DNA of 64,000 bases from positions 186,001 through 250,000 of the forward strand of contig NZ_CP029550.1 of NCBI RefSeq assembly GCF_003173715.1, written 5' to 3'. Shown here piece after piece: positions 48,848 to 63,947 of the stretch; the first letter of the stretch is position 1, and each line of letters opens with the position of its first letter. The notes under the pieces were generated by a model. That model made no database searches. It was given only the letters and a program-made list of their open reading frames with translations, and was not told the DNA's origin. Origin of the DNA: Methylobacterium durans (lineage in GTDB: Bacteria; Pseudomonadota; Alphaproteobacteria; Rhizobiales; Beijerinckiaceae). The position numbers and the translations under genes were made by a program.

Positions 48848-50603
48848 CGGGCGGGCGCCGCCGCCCGCACCGCGGCCCCGAGGCGGGTGGCGTCGGCCTG
48901 TGGCAGGGGCAGGTAGCGCGCCGCCATTGCCTCCGCGAGGCGCCGGGCCGGGTCCTGAGGGCGGAACGCGGTGTCGATGAGAAGAGCCGGCAGGCCTTCC
49001 CCGCGGAACGCGCGGGCGGCCGCGAGCGCATCTTCCGCCGCCTGCGCCCGACCCGACACGCCCGAACGGGCGATGTTCGCGCGACCATCGGTCAGCAAGA
49101 CGACGAGGGGCGTGCCACCCGCCCGGCGAACGGCGAGTGCCAGGGCGAGCGCAGCGTCGAGCCCGGCCGCCAGCGGCGTCCCCCCGCCCCGGGAAGCCCC
49201 GCGAGCCCGCGCTTCGCACGCACGAGGGAGCGCGTCGGCGGCAGGATAATGTCGGCGCCCGCGCCGCGGAAGGCGACGAGGGCGACCCGGTCGCGCCGGG
49301 CGTAGGATTCGGCGAGCAGGCCCTCGACGGCGCCCTTCGCCTCCGCGAGGCGCTCGATGGCGGAGGAGCCCGAGGCGTCGACGGCGAAGATCGTCGTGGT
49401 CTCGCTGCGCTGGCGGTAGCGGGTGATGCGCAGATCGTCGGTGCGGATCATGATCCGCCCTGCCGCGGAGGATGCCCGCAGCCGCTGCCAGGGTGCGGCC
49501 GCGCGAAGCGTCGCCACGAGGTCGAGCCGCGCGCGGCGCGGATCGCCGGGCCGGCTGCTCACGGGCCGGCCCGAACGCGCCGAGGCTGCGGGAGCGCCGG
49601 CCTTGCCGGCCTTGGCGCTCCGCACGCGTTCGCATGCGAGGAGCGCGAGGAGGCCGGGCGGGATCGCGGCGCGGATCGCCGCGAGGACGACGTCGTCGAG
49701 CGGCCGGTCGGCGGCGCCGTCGCGGTCCGTGGGCGCGTCGGTCGAACCCGGCTCCGGTCGATCGGCCGCCTCGGCCTGCGGCTCGGGCAGGCGCGTCGCG
49801 CGCGGAGCCAGCACGAGTGCGGCGGCCTCGACCGCGTGAGCCTCCCCCGGCTCGCCCGCACCGTCCAGCGCGGCCGCGATGCGGGCGACGCGCAGGGCCA
49901 GGATCGGTCCCCGGAGCGAGGCAACGCCGAAGGTGCAGGCGGTGAAGCAGAGGCTCTCGATCAGATTCGCGCCGTCGCCGGATCGAACGCCCTTCTCCGC
50001 GCCGGAACGGGAGTGGGGGCGGGCTTCGGACATCGGAACCGCATCCCGAGTCCTCGGGCCCGCCGCGACGTCGCGCAGGCTGACACCGTCGAGATCGAGC
50101 CGGAAGGCGAGGCGTTCGAGAAGAGCGGCGGGCGGCGTCTCCTCGTCGTCCCCCTCGTCGAGCAGGACGAGGGCGATGCGGGCGGGCAGCCGCGCAGCGA
50201 GACCGTCCCGCGTCACCGCGACGATGCCGGTATCGAGGCAGGATGCGAGGCGCGCGGCAATGCCCGCGTCGAGGCGCTCGGCCATCGGCACGATGAGCAG
50301 GCCGCCATCCGCCTCGGCCAGCAGCCCCCGCTGAAGCACCGGCCGGCCCGTGGCGAGCGTCGCCGGCAGATCGAGCCCGCCGAGGAGGCGATCGTCGGCG
50401 ATGCCGGCCGGCATCCGGCGGACCGGACGCCCGGGCGCGAGCGCGGCGGACAGGGCAGCGAGCCAGGCGTCGCGCACGGGGCCCGGCCGCGCCCGCAGCC
50501 GAACGCCGCCGCAGCCATGCGGATCGGCGGCGAGCAGCCTCGCGACCCGCAGGGCGGTCTCCCAGGCCGCCCGGCCAGGCTCCGGCTCGGGCGGCGCGCT
50601 CAC
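48844..50603 (-). CDS. bchD: Magnesium chelatase subunit D (frameshifted)
   Basis: Intact, about 586 residues. With BchI forms the ATPase that drives Mg insertion by BchH. The N-terminal AAA-like part lacks a good P-loop, as usual for BchD. A long Pro/Glu-rich linker precedes the integrin-like domain with TTTIFAVDASGSSAIERLAE, and the end includes LVVLLTDGRANIARSGVSGR. The frame breaks at the six-C run 49180-49185: one extra base restores LPGAGGGTPLAAGLDAAL. It starts with GTG overlapping the bchI stop. Probably a sequencing error. Confidence 0.9.
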
Positions 50604-51745
50604 GCCAACACCTCGGCGACGGCGCGGGCGACGCGGGCCGTCGAGCCCGCCTCGTCGAGGGGATTGCGGCGCAGCCGGTGGCGCAGGGCGGAGGGCGCGA
50701 CGCTGCGGATCTGGTCGAGCCCGACTTGGTCCATCCCGTCGAAGGCGGCCAAGGCCCGGGCGGCGCGCATCAGGGTCAGCTCGCCGCGCAGGCCATCCGT
50801 GCCGAGGGCGAGGCAGAGGCGGGCCGCGGTCTCAAGCATTGCGTCCGGGACCGTGACGTCCGCGAGCCGGTTGCGGGCCGCATTGAGCCGCCGTCGCAGA
50901 GCCTTCTCGGCCCCGGCGTGCGCCGCGGCGAAGCCGCCGGGGTCGCGCTCGAAGGCGTCGCGGCGACGCACCACCTCGATCCGCGTCGGGATGTCGGTCG
51001 GCGTCGTCACCTCGACGGCGAGGCCGAAGCGGTCGAGGAGCTGGGGCCGCAACTCGCCCTCCTCGGGGTTGCCGCTGCCAACGAGCACGAAACGGGCCGG
51101 GTGTCGCAGGCTCAAACCCTCGCGCTCCACCGTGTTGACGCCCGAGGCCGCCACGTCGAGGAGCAGGTCCACGAGGTGATCCTCAAGGAGGTTCACCTCG
51201 TCGATGTAGAGGAAGCCGCGATTCGCCCGGGCGAGCAGTCCCGGCTCGAACGCCTTGATGCCGGCCGCCAGCGCCCGCTCCAGATCGAGGGCGCCGACGA
51301 CCCGGTCCTCGGTGGCGCCGAGCGGCAGATCGACGACGGGTACCGGCACCGGCCTCGCCTGGCGGAGGCCACCACCGGCGCAATGGGGGCAGGCGGAGGC
51401 CGCGGAGGCCGGATCGCAGGAATAGGGGCAGCCCGCCACAGCCTTCATCGGCGGCAGCAGCGCGGCGAGCGCCCGGATCGCGGTCGATTTGCCGGTACCC
51501 CGGTCGCCCAGCGCCAACACCCCGCCGACGCTCGGGTCCACCGCCGCGATGAGCAGGGCGCGCTTCATCTCGTCCTGCCCGACGATCGCCGAGAAGGGAA
51601 AGACGGGCGCCGCCTCCGGGATCGAGGCCTGAGGACGCGATGCCGCTCTGCGGGCCGCCGGCTCGGCGTGAGAGGGCGCGTCGGCGCCTTCCCCTGGCTC
51701 GGGCTCGTTGGAGGTCATCGCCGCGGATCGCTCGTCGAGGGTCAT
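50600..51745 (-). CDS. bchI: Magnesium chelatase ATPase subunit I
   Basis: 381 residues. AAA+ ATPase of magnesium chelatase. Walker A is VLALGDRGTGKSTAIRALAA and Walker B is RGFLYIDEVNLLEDHLVDLL. The cysteine-containing insert CPYSCDPASAASACPHC and the segment PARFVLVGSGNPEEGELRPQ are typical. The N-terminal ~45 residues are a variable, Ala/Pro/Glu-rich extension. It lies 5 bases after hemA. Confidence 0.96.
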   Translation of the reverse strand: MTLDERSAAMTSNEPEPGEGADAPSHAEPAARRAASRPQASIPEAAPVFPFSAIVGQDEMKRALLIAAVDPSVGGVLALGDRGTGKSTAIRALAALLPPMKAVAGCPYSCDPASAASACPHCAGGGLRQARPVPVPVVDLPLGATEDRVVGALDLERALAAGIKAFEPGLLARANRGFLYIDEVNLLEDHLVDLLLDVAASGVNTVEREGLSLRHPARFVLVGSGNPEEGELRPQLLDRFGLAVEVTTPTDIPTRIEVVRRRDAFERDPGGFAAAHAGAEKALRRRLNAARNRLADVTVPDAMLETAARLCLALGTDGLRGELTLMRAARALAAFDGMDQVGLDQIRSVAPSALRHRLRRNPLDEAGSTARVARAVAEVLA

Positions 51746-51750
51746 GCGCC

Positions 51751-52968
51751 CTACTCCGCTGCCACCTTCTCGAGGCCGATGCGCCGCCAGATCGTCGCGA
51801 GGGCGCCGACCAGATGGTCGATGTCCGCGTCGGTGTGGAGCGGCGAGGGCGTGATGCGCAGACGCTCGGTGCCGCGCGGCACGGTCGGGTAATTGATGGG
51901 CTGCACGTAGATGCCGAACTCGTCGAGCAGCGCGTCGCTGATCGCCTTGCAGAGCACGGGGTCGCAGACCATCACCGGCACGATATGGCTCCCGTTCGAC
52001 AGGTAGGGAATGCCGGCCTCGTCGAGGCAGGTGCGCACCCGCCGGACCCGGTCCTGGTGCCGCGCCCGCTCGGCGCTGCTCTGCTTAAGGTGGCGGATGC
52101 TCGCCGCCGCGCCCGCCGCCACAGCCGGCGGCAGCGAGGTGGTGAAGATGAAGCCCGAGGCGAAGCTGCGCACGAAGTCGCAGAGCTTGGCCGAGCCGGT
52201 GATGTAGCCGCCATGGACGGCGAAGGCCTTGCCGAGCGTGCCCTCGATCACGTCGAGCCGGTGGGCGAGGCCCTGCCGCTCCGAGATGCCGCCGCCCCGT
52301 GCGCCGTAGAGGCCCACCGCGTGCACCTCGTCGAGGTAGGTCAGCGCGCCGTGCGCCTCGGCCACGTCGCAGATCTCGGCGATCGGAGCGATGTCACCGT
52401 CCATCGAGTAGACCGATTCGAAGGCGACGAGCTTCGGCCGGCCGGGGTCGACGAGCCGGAGCTTGCGGTCGAGATCGGCGGGGTCGTTGTGGCGGAAGAT
52501 CTGGCGTTCGGCCCGGCTCGCGCGGATGCCCTCGATCATCGAGGCGTGGTTGCCCTCGTCGGAGAACACGACGCAGCCGGGCAACTTGCCGGCGAGCGTG
52601 CCCAAAGCCGCCCAGTTCGAGACGTAGCCCGAAGTGAACAGGAGTGCCGCTTCCTTGTCGTGGAGGTCGGCGAGCTCCTGCTCCAGAAGCACGTGGTAAT
52701 GGTTGGTGCCCGAGATGTTGCGGGTGCCGCCCGCCCCCGCTCCGCAGCGGTCGAGGGCCTCATGCATGGCGGCGAGCACCTTCGGATGCTGGCCCATGCC
52801 CAGATAATCGTTCGAGCACCAGACGGTGACGGGACGCGTACCGGCCGGGTGATGGTGGACAGCGTGGGGAAAGCGCCCGGCCTCCCGCTCGAGGTCGGTG
52901 AAGACCCGGTAGCGTCCCTCGCGGTGGAGGCCGTTCAGCTCGGTGGCGAAGAAGGCGTCATAATCCAT
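51751..52968 (-). CDS. hemA: 5-aminolevulinate synthase
   Basis: 405 residues. Pyridoxal-phosphate enzyme joining glycine and succinyl-CoA (C4 pathway), the first tetrapyrrole step. The cofactor lysine is in [20 protein letters not shown], and [40 protein letters not shown] and [20 protein letters not shown] are all conserved. Start at ATG 52968 gives the exact family length; the longer open frame overlaps puhE. Its place inside the bch-puh superoperon suggests a photosynthesis-dedicated copy, with a second hemA possible elsewhere. Confidence 0.95.
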   Translation of the reverse strand: MDYDAFFATELNGLHREGRYRVFTDLEREAGRFPHAVHHHPAGTRPVTVWCSNDYLGMGQHPKVLAAMHEALDRCGAGAGGTRNISGTNHYHVLLEQELADLHDKEAALLFTSGYVSNWAALGTLAGKLPGCVVFSDEGNHASMIEGIRASRAERQIFRHNDPADLDRKLRLVDPGRPKLVAFESVYSMDGDIAPIAEICDVAEAHGALTYLDEVHAVGLYGARGGGISERQGLAHRLDVIEGTLGKAFAVHGGYITGSAKLCDFVRSFASGFIFTTSLPPAVAAGAAASIRHLKQSSAERARHQDRVRRVRTCLDEAGIPYLSNGSHIVPVMVCDPVLCKAISDALLDEFGIYVQPINYPTVPRGTERLRITPSPLHTDADIDHLVGALATIWRRIGLEKVAAE

Positions 52969-53021
52969 CGCGGGGCTCCCCTTCCCTGGTGGTCTTCGTC
53001 GCGCGTTCACTCGCGCTCGGT

Positions 53022-53846
53022 TCAGGCGGCGTCCCGATGGCCTATCTCGGCCGGCTCGGGTGCGGTGATGACGAGGGACGTCGGCTTCGGCCGCGCCGGC
53101 AGGCTCCAGTTCCAGAGGGCGGCCGAGGGCAGCGGCAGCATCAGGAACCAGTGCTCCAGCGTGGCGAGCGCCGTCAGCGTCGTGAGGATCGTGAAGCCGA
53201 CGAGTTCGAAGGCCGGAAGGTCGTCGGCGAGGGCGATGCGGCCGACGAGCGCCACGACGATCGTGGCGAGGCTCACCGAAACCGGGAACAGCAAATTCAT
53301 CGGCTTCTTGGTGAGGTAGCAGCCGAGATAGCTCAGATGGTCCGGCAGGAACTCGGCGTTCAGGTTGCGCACGCCGAGGAACATATTCAGCCGCGCCGAG
53401 AGGTTCATCCCCCAGAGGATAAGGTAGGTCCAGAGGGCGAAGCGGTTCGGCGCGTCCCACGTGAGGAGGAGGATCGCTACGGCACCCGCGACGATCGCGA
53501 GTTCGTGCCAGAGGCTAGCGGCGGCCGCCGCCCGGAACCGGTCGAACCCGCGCGTGCCGGGCGGGCAGGCGCGGGGCGCCGGCCCGGAGACGAAGCCCAT
53601 GTAGTAGCTGATCTCCTGCCAGCCCCAGACGAGGAGGGCCGCCGTGAACGCCGTGTAGGCCCCGGCCTCGCTCGCATCCCCCGCGCTCGCCCGGACCGCC
53701 CAGAGCGCGGCGGCGAGGACGAGGCTCGCCCCCGCCATGCTCCAGGGGAAGGTGCGGCGCGGCAGATGGTCGAGCAGGATGATCAGCCCGGTGGAGAACC
53801 ACCAGACCGCCACCGCGTAGAGGGCCGGCACGGCGTAGGACGACAT
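53022..53846 (-). CDS. puhE: Photosynthetic complex assembly protein PuhE
   Basis: 274 residues with about seven hydrophobic segments, for example [36 protein letters not shown], and [20 protein letters not shown]. The conserved loop [20 protein letters not shown] and [18 protein letters not shown] identify PuhE. It is required for normal reaction-centre and bacteriochlorophyll levels in Rhodobacter, mechanism unknown. The last 40 residues are non-membrane. It lies between acsF and hemA; the 53-base gap before hemA is the widest in the superoperon. Confidence 0.92.
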   Translation of the reverse strand: MSSYAVPALYAVAVWWFSTGLIILLDHLPRRTFPWSMAGASLVLAAALWAVRASAGDASEAGAYTAFTAALLVWGWQEISYYMGFVSGPAPRACPPGTRGFDRFRAAAAASLWHELAIVAGAVAILLLTWDAPNRFALWTYLILWGMNLSARLNMFLGVRNLNAEFLPDHLSYLGCYLTKKPMNLLFPVSVSLATIVVALVGRIALADDLPAFELVGFTILTTLTALATLEHWFLMLPLPSAALWNWSLPARPKPTSLVITAPEPAEIGHRDAA

Positions 53847-53856
53847 CGGCCCCCCG

Positions 53857-54948
53857 CTACCAGACGGGCTGCAGGCGGATCTCCGCCGGCATCGGGTTGT
53901 CGACCGCCGGCAGCAGCATCAGCCGGCCGAATGTCAGCGCGGCGCGCGCAGCCTGATACCCGTGCGCCAAGCGGCCCGCGAGGCCGCCCTGCGCCTTCGC
54001 CTCGGCGATCCTGTCGGAGCAGTCGAGGAGTGTGTCGAGGAGCGCCTTGAAACGCGGGTTGTCGAGATCGAGCGTCAGCGGGAAGGTCTGGCGCGAGATG
54101 TCGGAGGTGATGCGGAAGACCTTGAAGTCGTAGTCGGTCGGGTCGACGCCGAGGGCCTTGTGGAAGGCCGGCCGGCAATGGTCGCGCACGTACATCGTGG
54201 CGAAGACCGCGAGCAGGAAGAACTTGATCCAGTAGCGGTTGAGCCCGGTCGTCAGCTTCGGATTCGCGCGCATCAGCAAGGCGAAGGCCTCGCCGTGGCG
54301 GAACTCGTCGTTGCACCACTTCTCGAACCACTTGAAGATCGGGTGGAAGCGCCGGTCGGGGTTCTTCTCGAGCTCCCGGAAGATCGTGATGTAGCGGGCG
54401 TAGCCGATCTTCTCGGAGAGGTAGGTGGCGTAGAAGATGAACTTCGGCCGGAAGAAGGTGTATTTCTTAGCCTTGGTCAGGAAGCCAAGATCGACGCCGA
54501 TGCCGAAATCTTTCAGCACGTCGTTGATGAAGCCCGCGTGCCGCGCCTCGTCCCGGCTCATGAAGCCGAACAGCTCCTTGATGTCGGGGTTCTTGGCGCG
54601 CTTGCGCATCTCCGCGTAGAGCACGCAGCCGGAGAACTCCGCGGTGATCGAGGAGACGAGGAAGTCGAGGAACTCCTTGCGCAGTTCCGGATCGAGCTTT
54701 GATAGGTCGACGTCGAACTCGGACGTGCGCACGAAATGGCGCTTGTTCGGATCGGCGCGCAGCTCGTCGATCAGCACGGTCCACTCGGCCCGGACCGGCT
54801 CGACGTTGGTGCGGTCGAGCTCCTCGAAATCCGTGGTGTAGAAGCGCGGGCTGAGGAACGTCGTCTCCTGCGCGGCCTTGGTCGAGTCGTTGACCGGCAC
54901 CTTGGGGACGGGGTGCTGCGAGAGCGGGGGCTTGATCGGAGCGTTCAC
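53857..54948 (-). CDS. acsF: Aerobic Mg-protoporphyrin IX monomethyl ester cyclase
   Basis: 363 residues. Di-iron, oxygen-dependent enzyme that closes the isocyclic ring E of bacteriochlorophyll. The ferritin-like helices show [37 protein letters not shown] (E-x-x-H), and [20 protein letters not shown] (E-x-x-H). GTG start at 54948 with GAGGAGGAGAC as a strong ribosome site; it overlaps the preceding 101-residue gene by four bases. No BchE radical-type cyclase is in the window, so this is the only cyclase in view. Confidence 0.95.
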   Translation of the reverse strand: MNAPIKPPLSQHPVPKVPVNDSTKAAQETTFLSPRFYTTDFEELDRTNVEPVRAEWTVLIDELRADPNKRHFVRTSEFDVDLSKLDPELRKEFLDFLVSSITAEFSGCVLYAEMRKRAKNPDIKELFGFMSRDEARHAGFINDVLKDFGIGVDLGFLTKAKKYTFFRPKFIFYATYLSEKIGYARYITIFRELEKNPDRRFHPIFKWFEKWCNDEFRHGEAFALLMRANPKLTTGLNRYWIKFFLLAVFATMYVRDHCRPAFHKALGVDPTDYDFKVFRITSDISRQTFPLTLDLDNPRFKALLDTLLDCSDRIAEAKAQGGLAGRLAHGYQAARAALTFGRLMLLPAVDNPMPAEIRLQPVW

Positions 54949-55250
54949 AGTCTCCTCCTCTCGGTGAAGCTGACTTCGTAGAGTTCGGTCAGTTCGAGAT
55001 GGCCGGCGAGCTTGGTCCAGAGGCGTTCGACGCGGCCCGCGCGGGTGACGGTGGCGGTGCGCTCGACGACGAGGCGCTCGCCGTAGGGCACCGAGGTCGG
55101 TGCGTCGTGCACCTGCACCTCGTCGCCGGGCTCGATGTCGAAGGGCGCGTGCAGGCTGACATGGGCGTGCAGGGTCTCGGGTGTCTGCTCGATCTCGATC
55201 GTGCAGGGCACCTCGACGGTCCGGCGACCGTTGAGCCAGTCGAGGATCAT
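54945..55250 (-). CDS. Conserved 101-residue protein of photosynthesis clusters (unknown function)
   Basis: A small soluble, beta-rich protein: [60 protein letters not shown], then [20 protein letters not shown]. It overlaps puhC at its start and acsF at its end by four bases each, so all three are translated together. I recall an unnamed gene at this position in other alphaproteobacterial phototrophs, but cannot name a family. Its position suggests a role in AcsF activity or reaction-centre assembly (inference). Confidence 0.7.
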   Translation of the reverse strand: MILDWLNGRRTVEVPCTIEIEQTPETLHAHVSLHAPFDIEPGDEVQVHDAPTSVPYGERLVVERTATVTRAGRVERLWTKLAGHLELTELYEVSFTERRRL

Positions 55251-55720
55251 CGGATCGTGCTCCCTTCGGGCAGAAGCGTCTCGGGCAGAAGTCTCGCGAA
55301 GGCGCCGGCATTGGTGGGGCCGAAGGCTTCGAGGTTGACGCGCCGCCCCGTCGCCTCGTCGGACAGGGTCAGGCTGCCATCGTCGAAGCGGGTGAGGCGG
55401 AAGGGCTCGGCGCGGCCGTGGCCCGCCCGAAGGCGGGCCTGACCGAAGCCGCGCAGGGTCGCGCGGAGGAACCCGTCCTGGCCCGGCGCGACGGTTGCCA
55501 CGAGCCGGTCGCTACCGGCCTCGTGGAGCGTGATCGCGCCGTCGCTGCGATCCTCGACGGTCAGCGCGAGGCTTGCGACCGGGTTCGCCTCGGGCTTCTC
55601 GGTGATGCCCACGCCGCCGCTGCGGCCGATGGCGACCGCGAGCAGCGTGAAGCCGATGAGCGCGCCGGCGCCGATGAGGGCCGGAGCCGCGACGGGCACG
55701 CTCTCCACATCGTTCGACAT
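55247..55720 (-). CDS. puhC: Photosynthetic complex assembly protein PuhC
   Basis: 157 residues. One N-terminal membrane span ([19 protein letters not shown]) and a periplasmic domain with [40 protein letters not shown] and [20 protein letters not shown]. Family role: assembly of light-harvesting 1/reaction-centre complexes. Start ATG 55720 follows AGGAGACGCC. Located between puhB and orf101. Confidence 0.93.
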   Translation of the reverse strand: MSNDVESVPVAAPALIGAGALIGFTLLAVAIGRSGGVGITEKPEANPVASLALTVEDRSDGAITLHEAGSDRLVATVAPGQDGFLRATLRGFGQARLRAGHGRAEPFRLTRFDDGSLTLSDEATGRRVNLEAFGPTNAGAFARLLPETLLPEGSTIR

Positions 55721-55739
55721 GGGCGTCTCCTCTCTCCTG

Positions 55740-56402
55740 TCAGCCGGCCACGGCGAGCCGCGGCGGCCGCGACGGGATGGTTCCCCCCTGCGGCCGCTCG
55801 GCGAGGATCGGCGCGGCGCTCTCCTCGGGCATCCGCGCGGCCTCGATCGCCTGCGCGAGCCGATGGGCGACCGCGCGCGCCTCCGGTACCGAGCGAAGCA
55901 TCGGCTGGGGCTCGGCGACGCGCCACGGCCGGGCATGGGGCCAGAGATGCAGGTAGGCGATGCGGGTGCCGGGCTTCAGGCGAACGGGCAGGTCGCCCGT
56001 TCCGTCCGAGAAGGTGTGCAGGCCCGCATCCGCGATCGCCGCGAAGGGCAGGTTGAGCGTGACCGGCAGCGCGATCCCGACACGCATCACGATCCGCCGG
56101 TTGGTGATCGTGTAGGTCGTGGTGCGCGCCGACAGCCAGCCGAGGAGCGCGACGAGGGCGAGGCTGACGCCGAAGGCGGCGAGCGTCGGCGCCGTCACGG
56201 CGGCCGCGTCGGCGAGGCTCGCCGCCGGCAGGGCCTGCCAGAGGGCGAGCGCCGTGAACCACAGGGCGACGAGGCGCAGGTGCAGGGCGCGCAGAGCGAT
56301 CCCCGAGGCCGTCGGGCGGCCCTGCCAGAGGATGCGCTCGCCCGGCGGCAGCGGCTCCGGCAGGCCCTTCGGCACGTCGAACGCGTTCGCGGGGGCGCTC
56401 AC
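55740..56402 (-). CDS. puhB: Photosynthetic complex assembly protein PuhB
   Basis: 220 residues with a PH-like (YdbT-type) core. PLPPGERILWQGRPTASGIA is the family signature, two or three membrane segments follow (LVALWFTALALWQAL, TLAAFGVSLALVALLGWLS), then ARTTTYTITNRRIVMRVGIA. It chaperones reaction-centre assembly. GTG start at 56402 overlaps the puhA stop by four bases (GTGA). The C-terminus is Arg/Pro-rich. Confidence 0.93.
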   Translation of the reverse strand: MSAPANAFDVPKGLPEPLPPGERILWQGRPTASGIALRALHLRLVALWFTALALWQALPAASLADAAAVTAPTLAAFGVSLALVALLGWLSARTTTYTITNRRIVMRVGIALPVTLNLPFAAIADAGLHTFSDGTGDLPVRLKPGTRIAYLHLWPHARPWRVAEPQPMLRSVPEARAVAHRLAQAIEAARMPEESAAPILAERPQGGTIPSRPPRLAVAG

Positions 56403-57172
56403 AGCAGGGCCTCCTGACGGTTCGGCGTGGCATAGAGGGTGCCGGCGCCGAAATAGGCCATGATCTTCTCCTCCTCGAGGAGCGTCACGGAATCCGGGTC
56501 CTTGGTGCCGGGGATGTCGGCGAACTGGCTCGCGAGCAGCGCCTCGCTCTTCACCGTGCGCGAGAACCGGCCCGTCCGGCAGAAGGTGTGGGGCATCAGC
56601 ACCCGCCGCCCGCCCGCGCCGAGTTCGACCTCGTAGTAGCGAACCATGCACTCGCCGCGGTCGATCCAGAGGTCCGTGACCGTGCCGGCCACTTGCCGGT
56701 CGGCGCCGAACACCGTCATGCCGATCGGGTTCGGGCCGTCCTCGTGCACCGTGAAGTGGGTCGCCACCCGTAGGGGCACGATGCGCTTCTGGCCGTCGAA
56801 GGTGTGGTCGTGCTCGTCGTCCCGGTGCACCCAGGAGCCGGGGCCGATATGGTCCTGCATCGGGTTGCCGCCGGGCTCCAGCGGTGCGCCTGGCCAGGGC
56901 TCGCGCTTGTGGCCGACGAAGTTGCGGTCGGGCTTCGTGTCCATCTGCGGCGCGGCCTTCACCTTGCCGTCCGAGAGATGGAACAGCTTCGGCGTCGGGA
57001 TCAGGATCGGGTCGGGGCTCTTGAGCGTGCCGGTGACCTCGGCCTCGAGGGGGTAGCCCTCGCGCCGGTCCTCGCGGCGGATCCAGAAGACCAGCCCGGC
57101 GAAGAAGATCCAGAACGCGTACAGAACCACCTGCGCCACATCGACGTAGCCCGTGATCTCACCTCTTGGCAT
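56399..57172 (-). CDS. puhA: Photosynthetic reaction centre H subunit
   Basis: 257 residues. One N-terminal membrane helix (VAQVVLYAFWIFFAGLVFWI, residues 13-32) and a cytoplasmic PRC-barrel domain: PWPGAPLEPGGNPMQDHIGP, MTVFGADRQVAGTVTDLWID, VRYYEVELGAGGRRVLMPHT. It caps the L/M core, stabilises it and provides proton paths to the quinone site. PufL and PufM are not in the window. Order lhaA-puhA-puhB-puhC is the classical one. Confidence 0.97.
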   Translation of the reverse strand: MPRGEITGYVDVAQVVLYAFWIFFAGLVFWIRREDRREGYPLEAEVTGTLKSPDPILIPTPKLFHLSDGKVKAAPQMDTKPDRNFVGHKREPWPGAPLEPGGNPMQDHIGPGSWVHRDDEHDHTFDGQKRIVPLRVATHFTVHEDGPNPIGMTVFGADRQVAGTVTDLWIDRGECMVRYYEVELGAGGRRVLMPHTFCRTGRFSRTVKSEALLASQFADIPGTKDPDSVTLLEEEKIMAYFGAGTLYATPNRQEALL

Positions 57173-57189
57173 GGCGAACCTCCCGACGC

Positions 57190-58628
57190 TCAGCTGGACG
57201 GTTGGACGAGGGCGGACGGAGCGAGGCCGCGCTCGGGTCTGGGGTGGGCGCGGCGACCCTCGCGCACGAGGGGGCCGATGGCGACGAGGGTCGCGAACAG
57301 GAGCGCGATCTCGATGTGGTAGACGACGAGGTAGCCGATCGAAGGATCGCTGAGCGCCTCGCCCAGCGCCCCCGAGGTGGCGAGGTCCGAGCCGACGTCG
57401 CGCAGAATCCCGCTCGCCGCGATGGCGAGCCCCGCCGCGCTCGCCTGCACCGCGCCCCAGGCACCGAGGGCGAGGCCCGTATCCTCCGGGCCGGCCTTGG
57501 CCATCGAGGCCGTGAGCGTGCCGTGGGCGAACAGGCCGCCGCCGAGACCGATCAGCGTGACGCCGGTCGCGAAGAGCTGGGGAGACCCGAGGGGCGCCGC
57601 GAAGACCACTGCCGAGAAGGCCATGATGCCGACAACCGCCCGGCCGCCGCCACCCGGAACGGGTCGCCGCCCCGGTTGAGCCAGCGCGCGGCGATCAGGA
57701 GGCCGAGCCCGCCGCCGGCGGCGAGCATCGCGGTGAGCGCGGTCGTCGCCGCGACGGAGAGGTGGAGGATCTGGCCGCCGTAGGGCTCCAGTAGGATGTC
57801 CTGCATCGAGAAGGCCGCGGTGCCGAGACCGGTTGCGACGAGGCGGCGGCGGGCGAGCCCGCTGCCCGCGTAGAGTGCCCAGCTCTCCGCGAAGCCGGGC
57901 CGGGCCGCGTCGCGGCGTGTGCGGCTGGGATCGCGCGGCTCCTGCTTCCAGAGGGCGACCCCGTTGACCACGATGGTGACGAGGGCGGCGCCCTGGATCA
58001 CCTGGATCAGCCGCACCGCGGAGAAGTCGGAGAGCAGCCAGCCGAAGGCCAGTGCGCTCACCATCATGCCGACGAGGAGCATGACGCAGAGGAGCGCCAC
58101 CACCTTCGGGCGGGCCTGCGCGGGTGCGAGGTCGGTGGCGAGCGCGAGGCCGACCGTCTGCACGGTGTGGAGGCCGGCGCCGACGAGGACGAAGGCGAGC
58201 GCGGCGGCGATCTGCCCGGCCCAGAGCGGCCCCGTCGTGTCGCCGGACAGGAGCAGCAGGGCGAAGGGCATGATGGCCAGCCCACCGAACTGCAACAGCG
58301 TGCCGAACCAGATGTAGGGAACGCGCCGCCAGCCCAGCACCGAGCGGTGCGTGTCCGAGCGGAAGCCGACCAGCGCCCGCAGCGGCGCGAAGATCAGCGG
58401 CAGCGACAGCATCAAGGCCACGATCCAGGCGGGCACCGCGAGCTCGACGATCATGACCCGGTTGAGGGTGCCGATCAGCAGGACGGCGGCCATGCCGACC
58501 GTGACCTGGAACAGGGCGAGCCGCATCAGCCGGCCGAGGGGAAGCTCGGCGGTGGCCGCGTCCGCGAAGGGCAGGATCGCGGGCGTGAGGCGCATCAGCG
58601 CCTGCGTGATGCGGCGGGAGGCCGTCAT
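57190..58628 (-). CDS. lhaA: LhaA/PucC-type light-harvesting assembly protein (frameshifted)
   Basis: Intact, about 479 residues and roughly 12 membrane spans of the major-facilitator-like PucC family. It shows LMRLALFQVTVGMAAVLLIG, VGFRSDTHRSVLGWRRVPYI, FSMQDILLEPYGGQILHLSV and GVTLIGLGGGLFAHGTLTAS. It inserts or delivers LH1 components. The frame breaks near the CCC run 57639-57641: one extra base restores AAAGAVVGIMAFSAVVF. The start ATG at 58628 overlaps bchM by four bases. Probably a sequencing error. Confidence 0.9.
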
Positions 58629-59332
58629 GCGCGCCCCCGCGTCAGCTCGACGGCGTTCGACAGGTAGAAGCCGCTGTTGATCCGATGCGTGCGGGCGAGC
58701 GCGAAGTCCGCGAGGGCCGGCTCGCGGTCGATCCGCCTCGCGAGGCCCCGCGTCGTGATCGGCACGATCGCCGGCGCCCGGTCGGATTTCGGGAAGAGCT
58801 TCCCGGCCGCGTGCATCAGGGTCAGCAGGGCGGTACGCGGCGCAACCGTGAAGACGATCGAGCCGTCGGTGCGGCTGCCGAGTTCGGCGAGCGCTCGGGC
58901 TATGTCGCGGCCCGCGTAATGGATCAGCGAATCCATCGCGACGACGTGGTCGAAGCGGCCGAGGCCGGGATCGAGCATGTCGCCGACGCGGAACTCGATC
59001 GCCCCCGCGCCAGCCACGGGCCCGATCCGATCGCGGGCGAGCCCGATCAGCGTCGGCGAGACGTCTATGGCGATGACTTCGGCCCCGCGGCGGGCCGCTT
59101 CGAGGCTGAGCGCGCCGGTGCCGCAGCCGGCGTCGAGGATGCGCAGCCCGGTCAGATCCTCCGGCAGCCACCCGAGCAGCGTCGCGCGCATCGCGTCGCG
59201 CCCGGCCCGCACCGTGGCGCGGATGCGGCTTACCGGCGCGTCCGAAGTCAGCCGCGCCCAGGCATCGACGGCGGTGCGGTCGAAGTAGGTCTCGAGCTGG
59301 CCGCGGCGGGCGGTGTAGGTGGAACTCGTCAT
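58625..59332 (-). CDS. bchM: Mg-protoporphyrin IX methyltransferase
   Basis: 235 residues. Transfers a methyl group from S-adenosylmethionine to the C13 propionate of Mg-protoporphyrin. The motif I glycine loop is LRILDAGCGTGALSLEAARR; RFDHVVAMDSLIHYAGRDIA and LFPKSDRAPAIVPITTRGLA are BchM hallmarks. The N-terminus YFDRTAVDAWARLTSD is also conserved. It lies 12 bases after bchL. Confidence 0.96.
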   Translation of the reverse strand: MTSSTYTARRGQLETYFDRTAVDAWARLTSDAPVSRIRATVRAGRDAMRATLLGWLPEDLTGLRILDAGCGTGALSLEAARRGAEVIAIDVSPTLIGLARDRIGPVAGAGAIEFRVGDMLDPGLGRFDHVVAMDSLIHYAGRDIARALAELGSRTDGSIVFTVAPRTALLTLMHAAGKLFPKSDRAPAIVPITTRGLARRIDREPALADFALARTHRINSGFYLSNAVELTRGRA

Positions 59333-59344
59333 CGAGGCCGCTCC

Positions 59345-63921
<4,577 letters not shown>

Positions 63922-63947
<26 letters not shown>

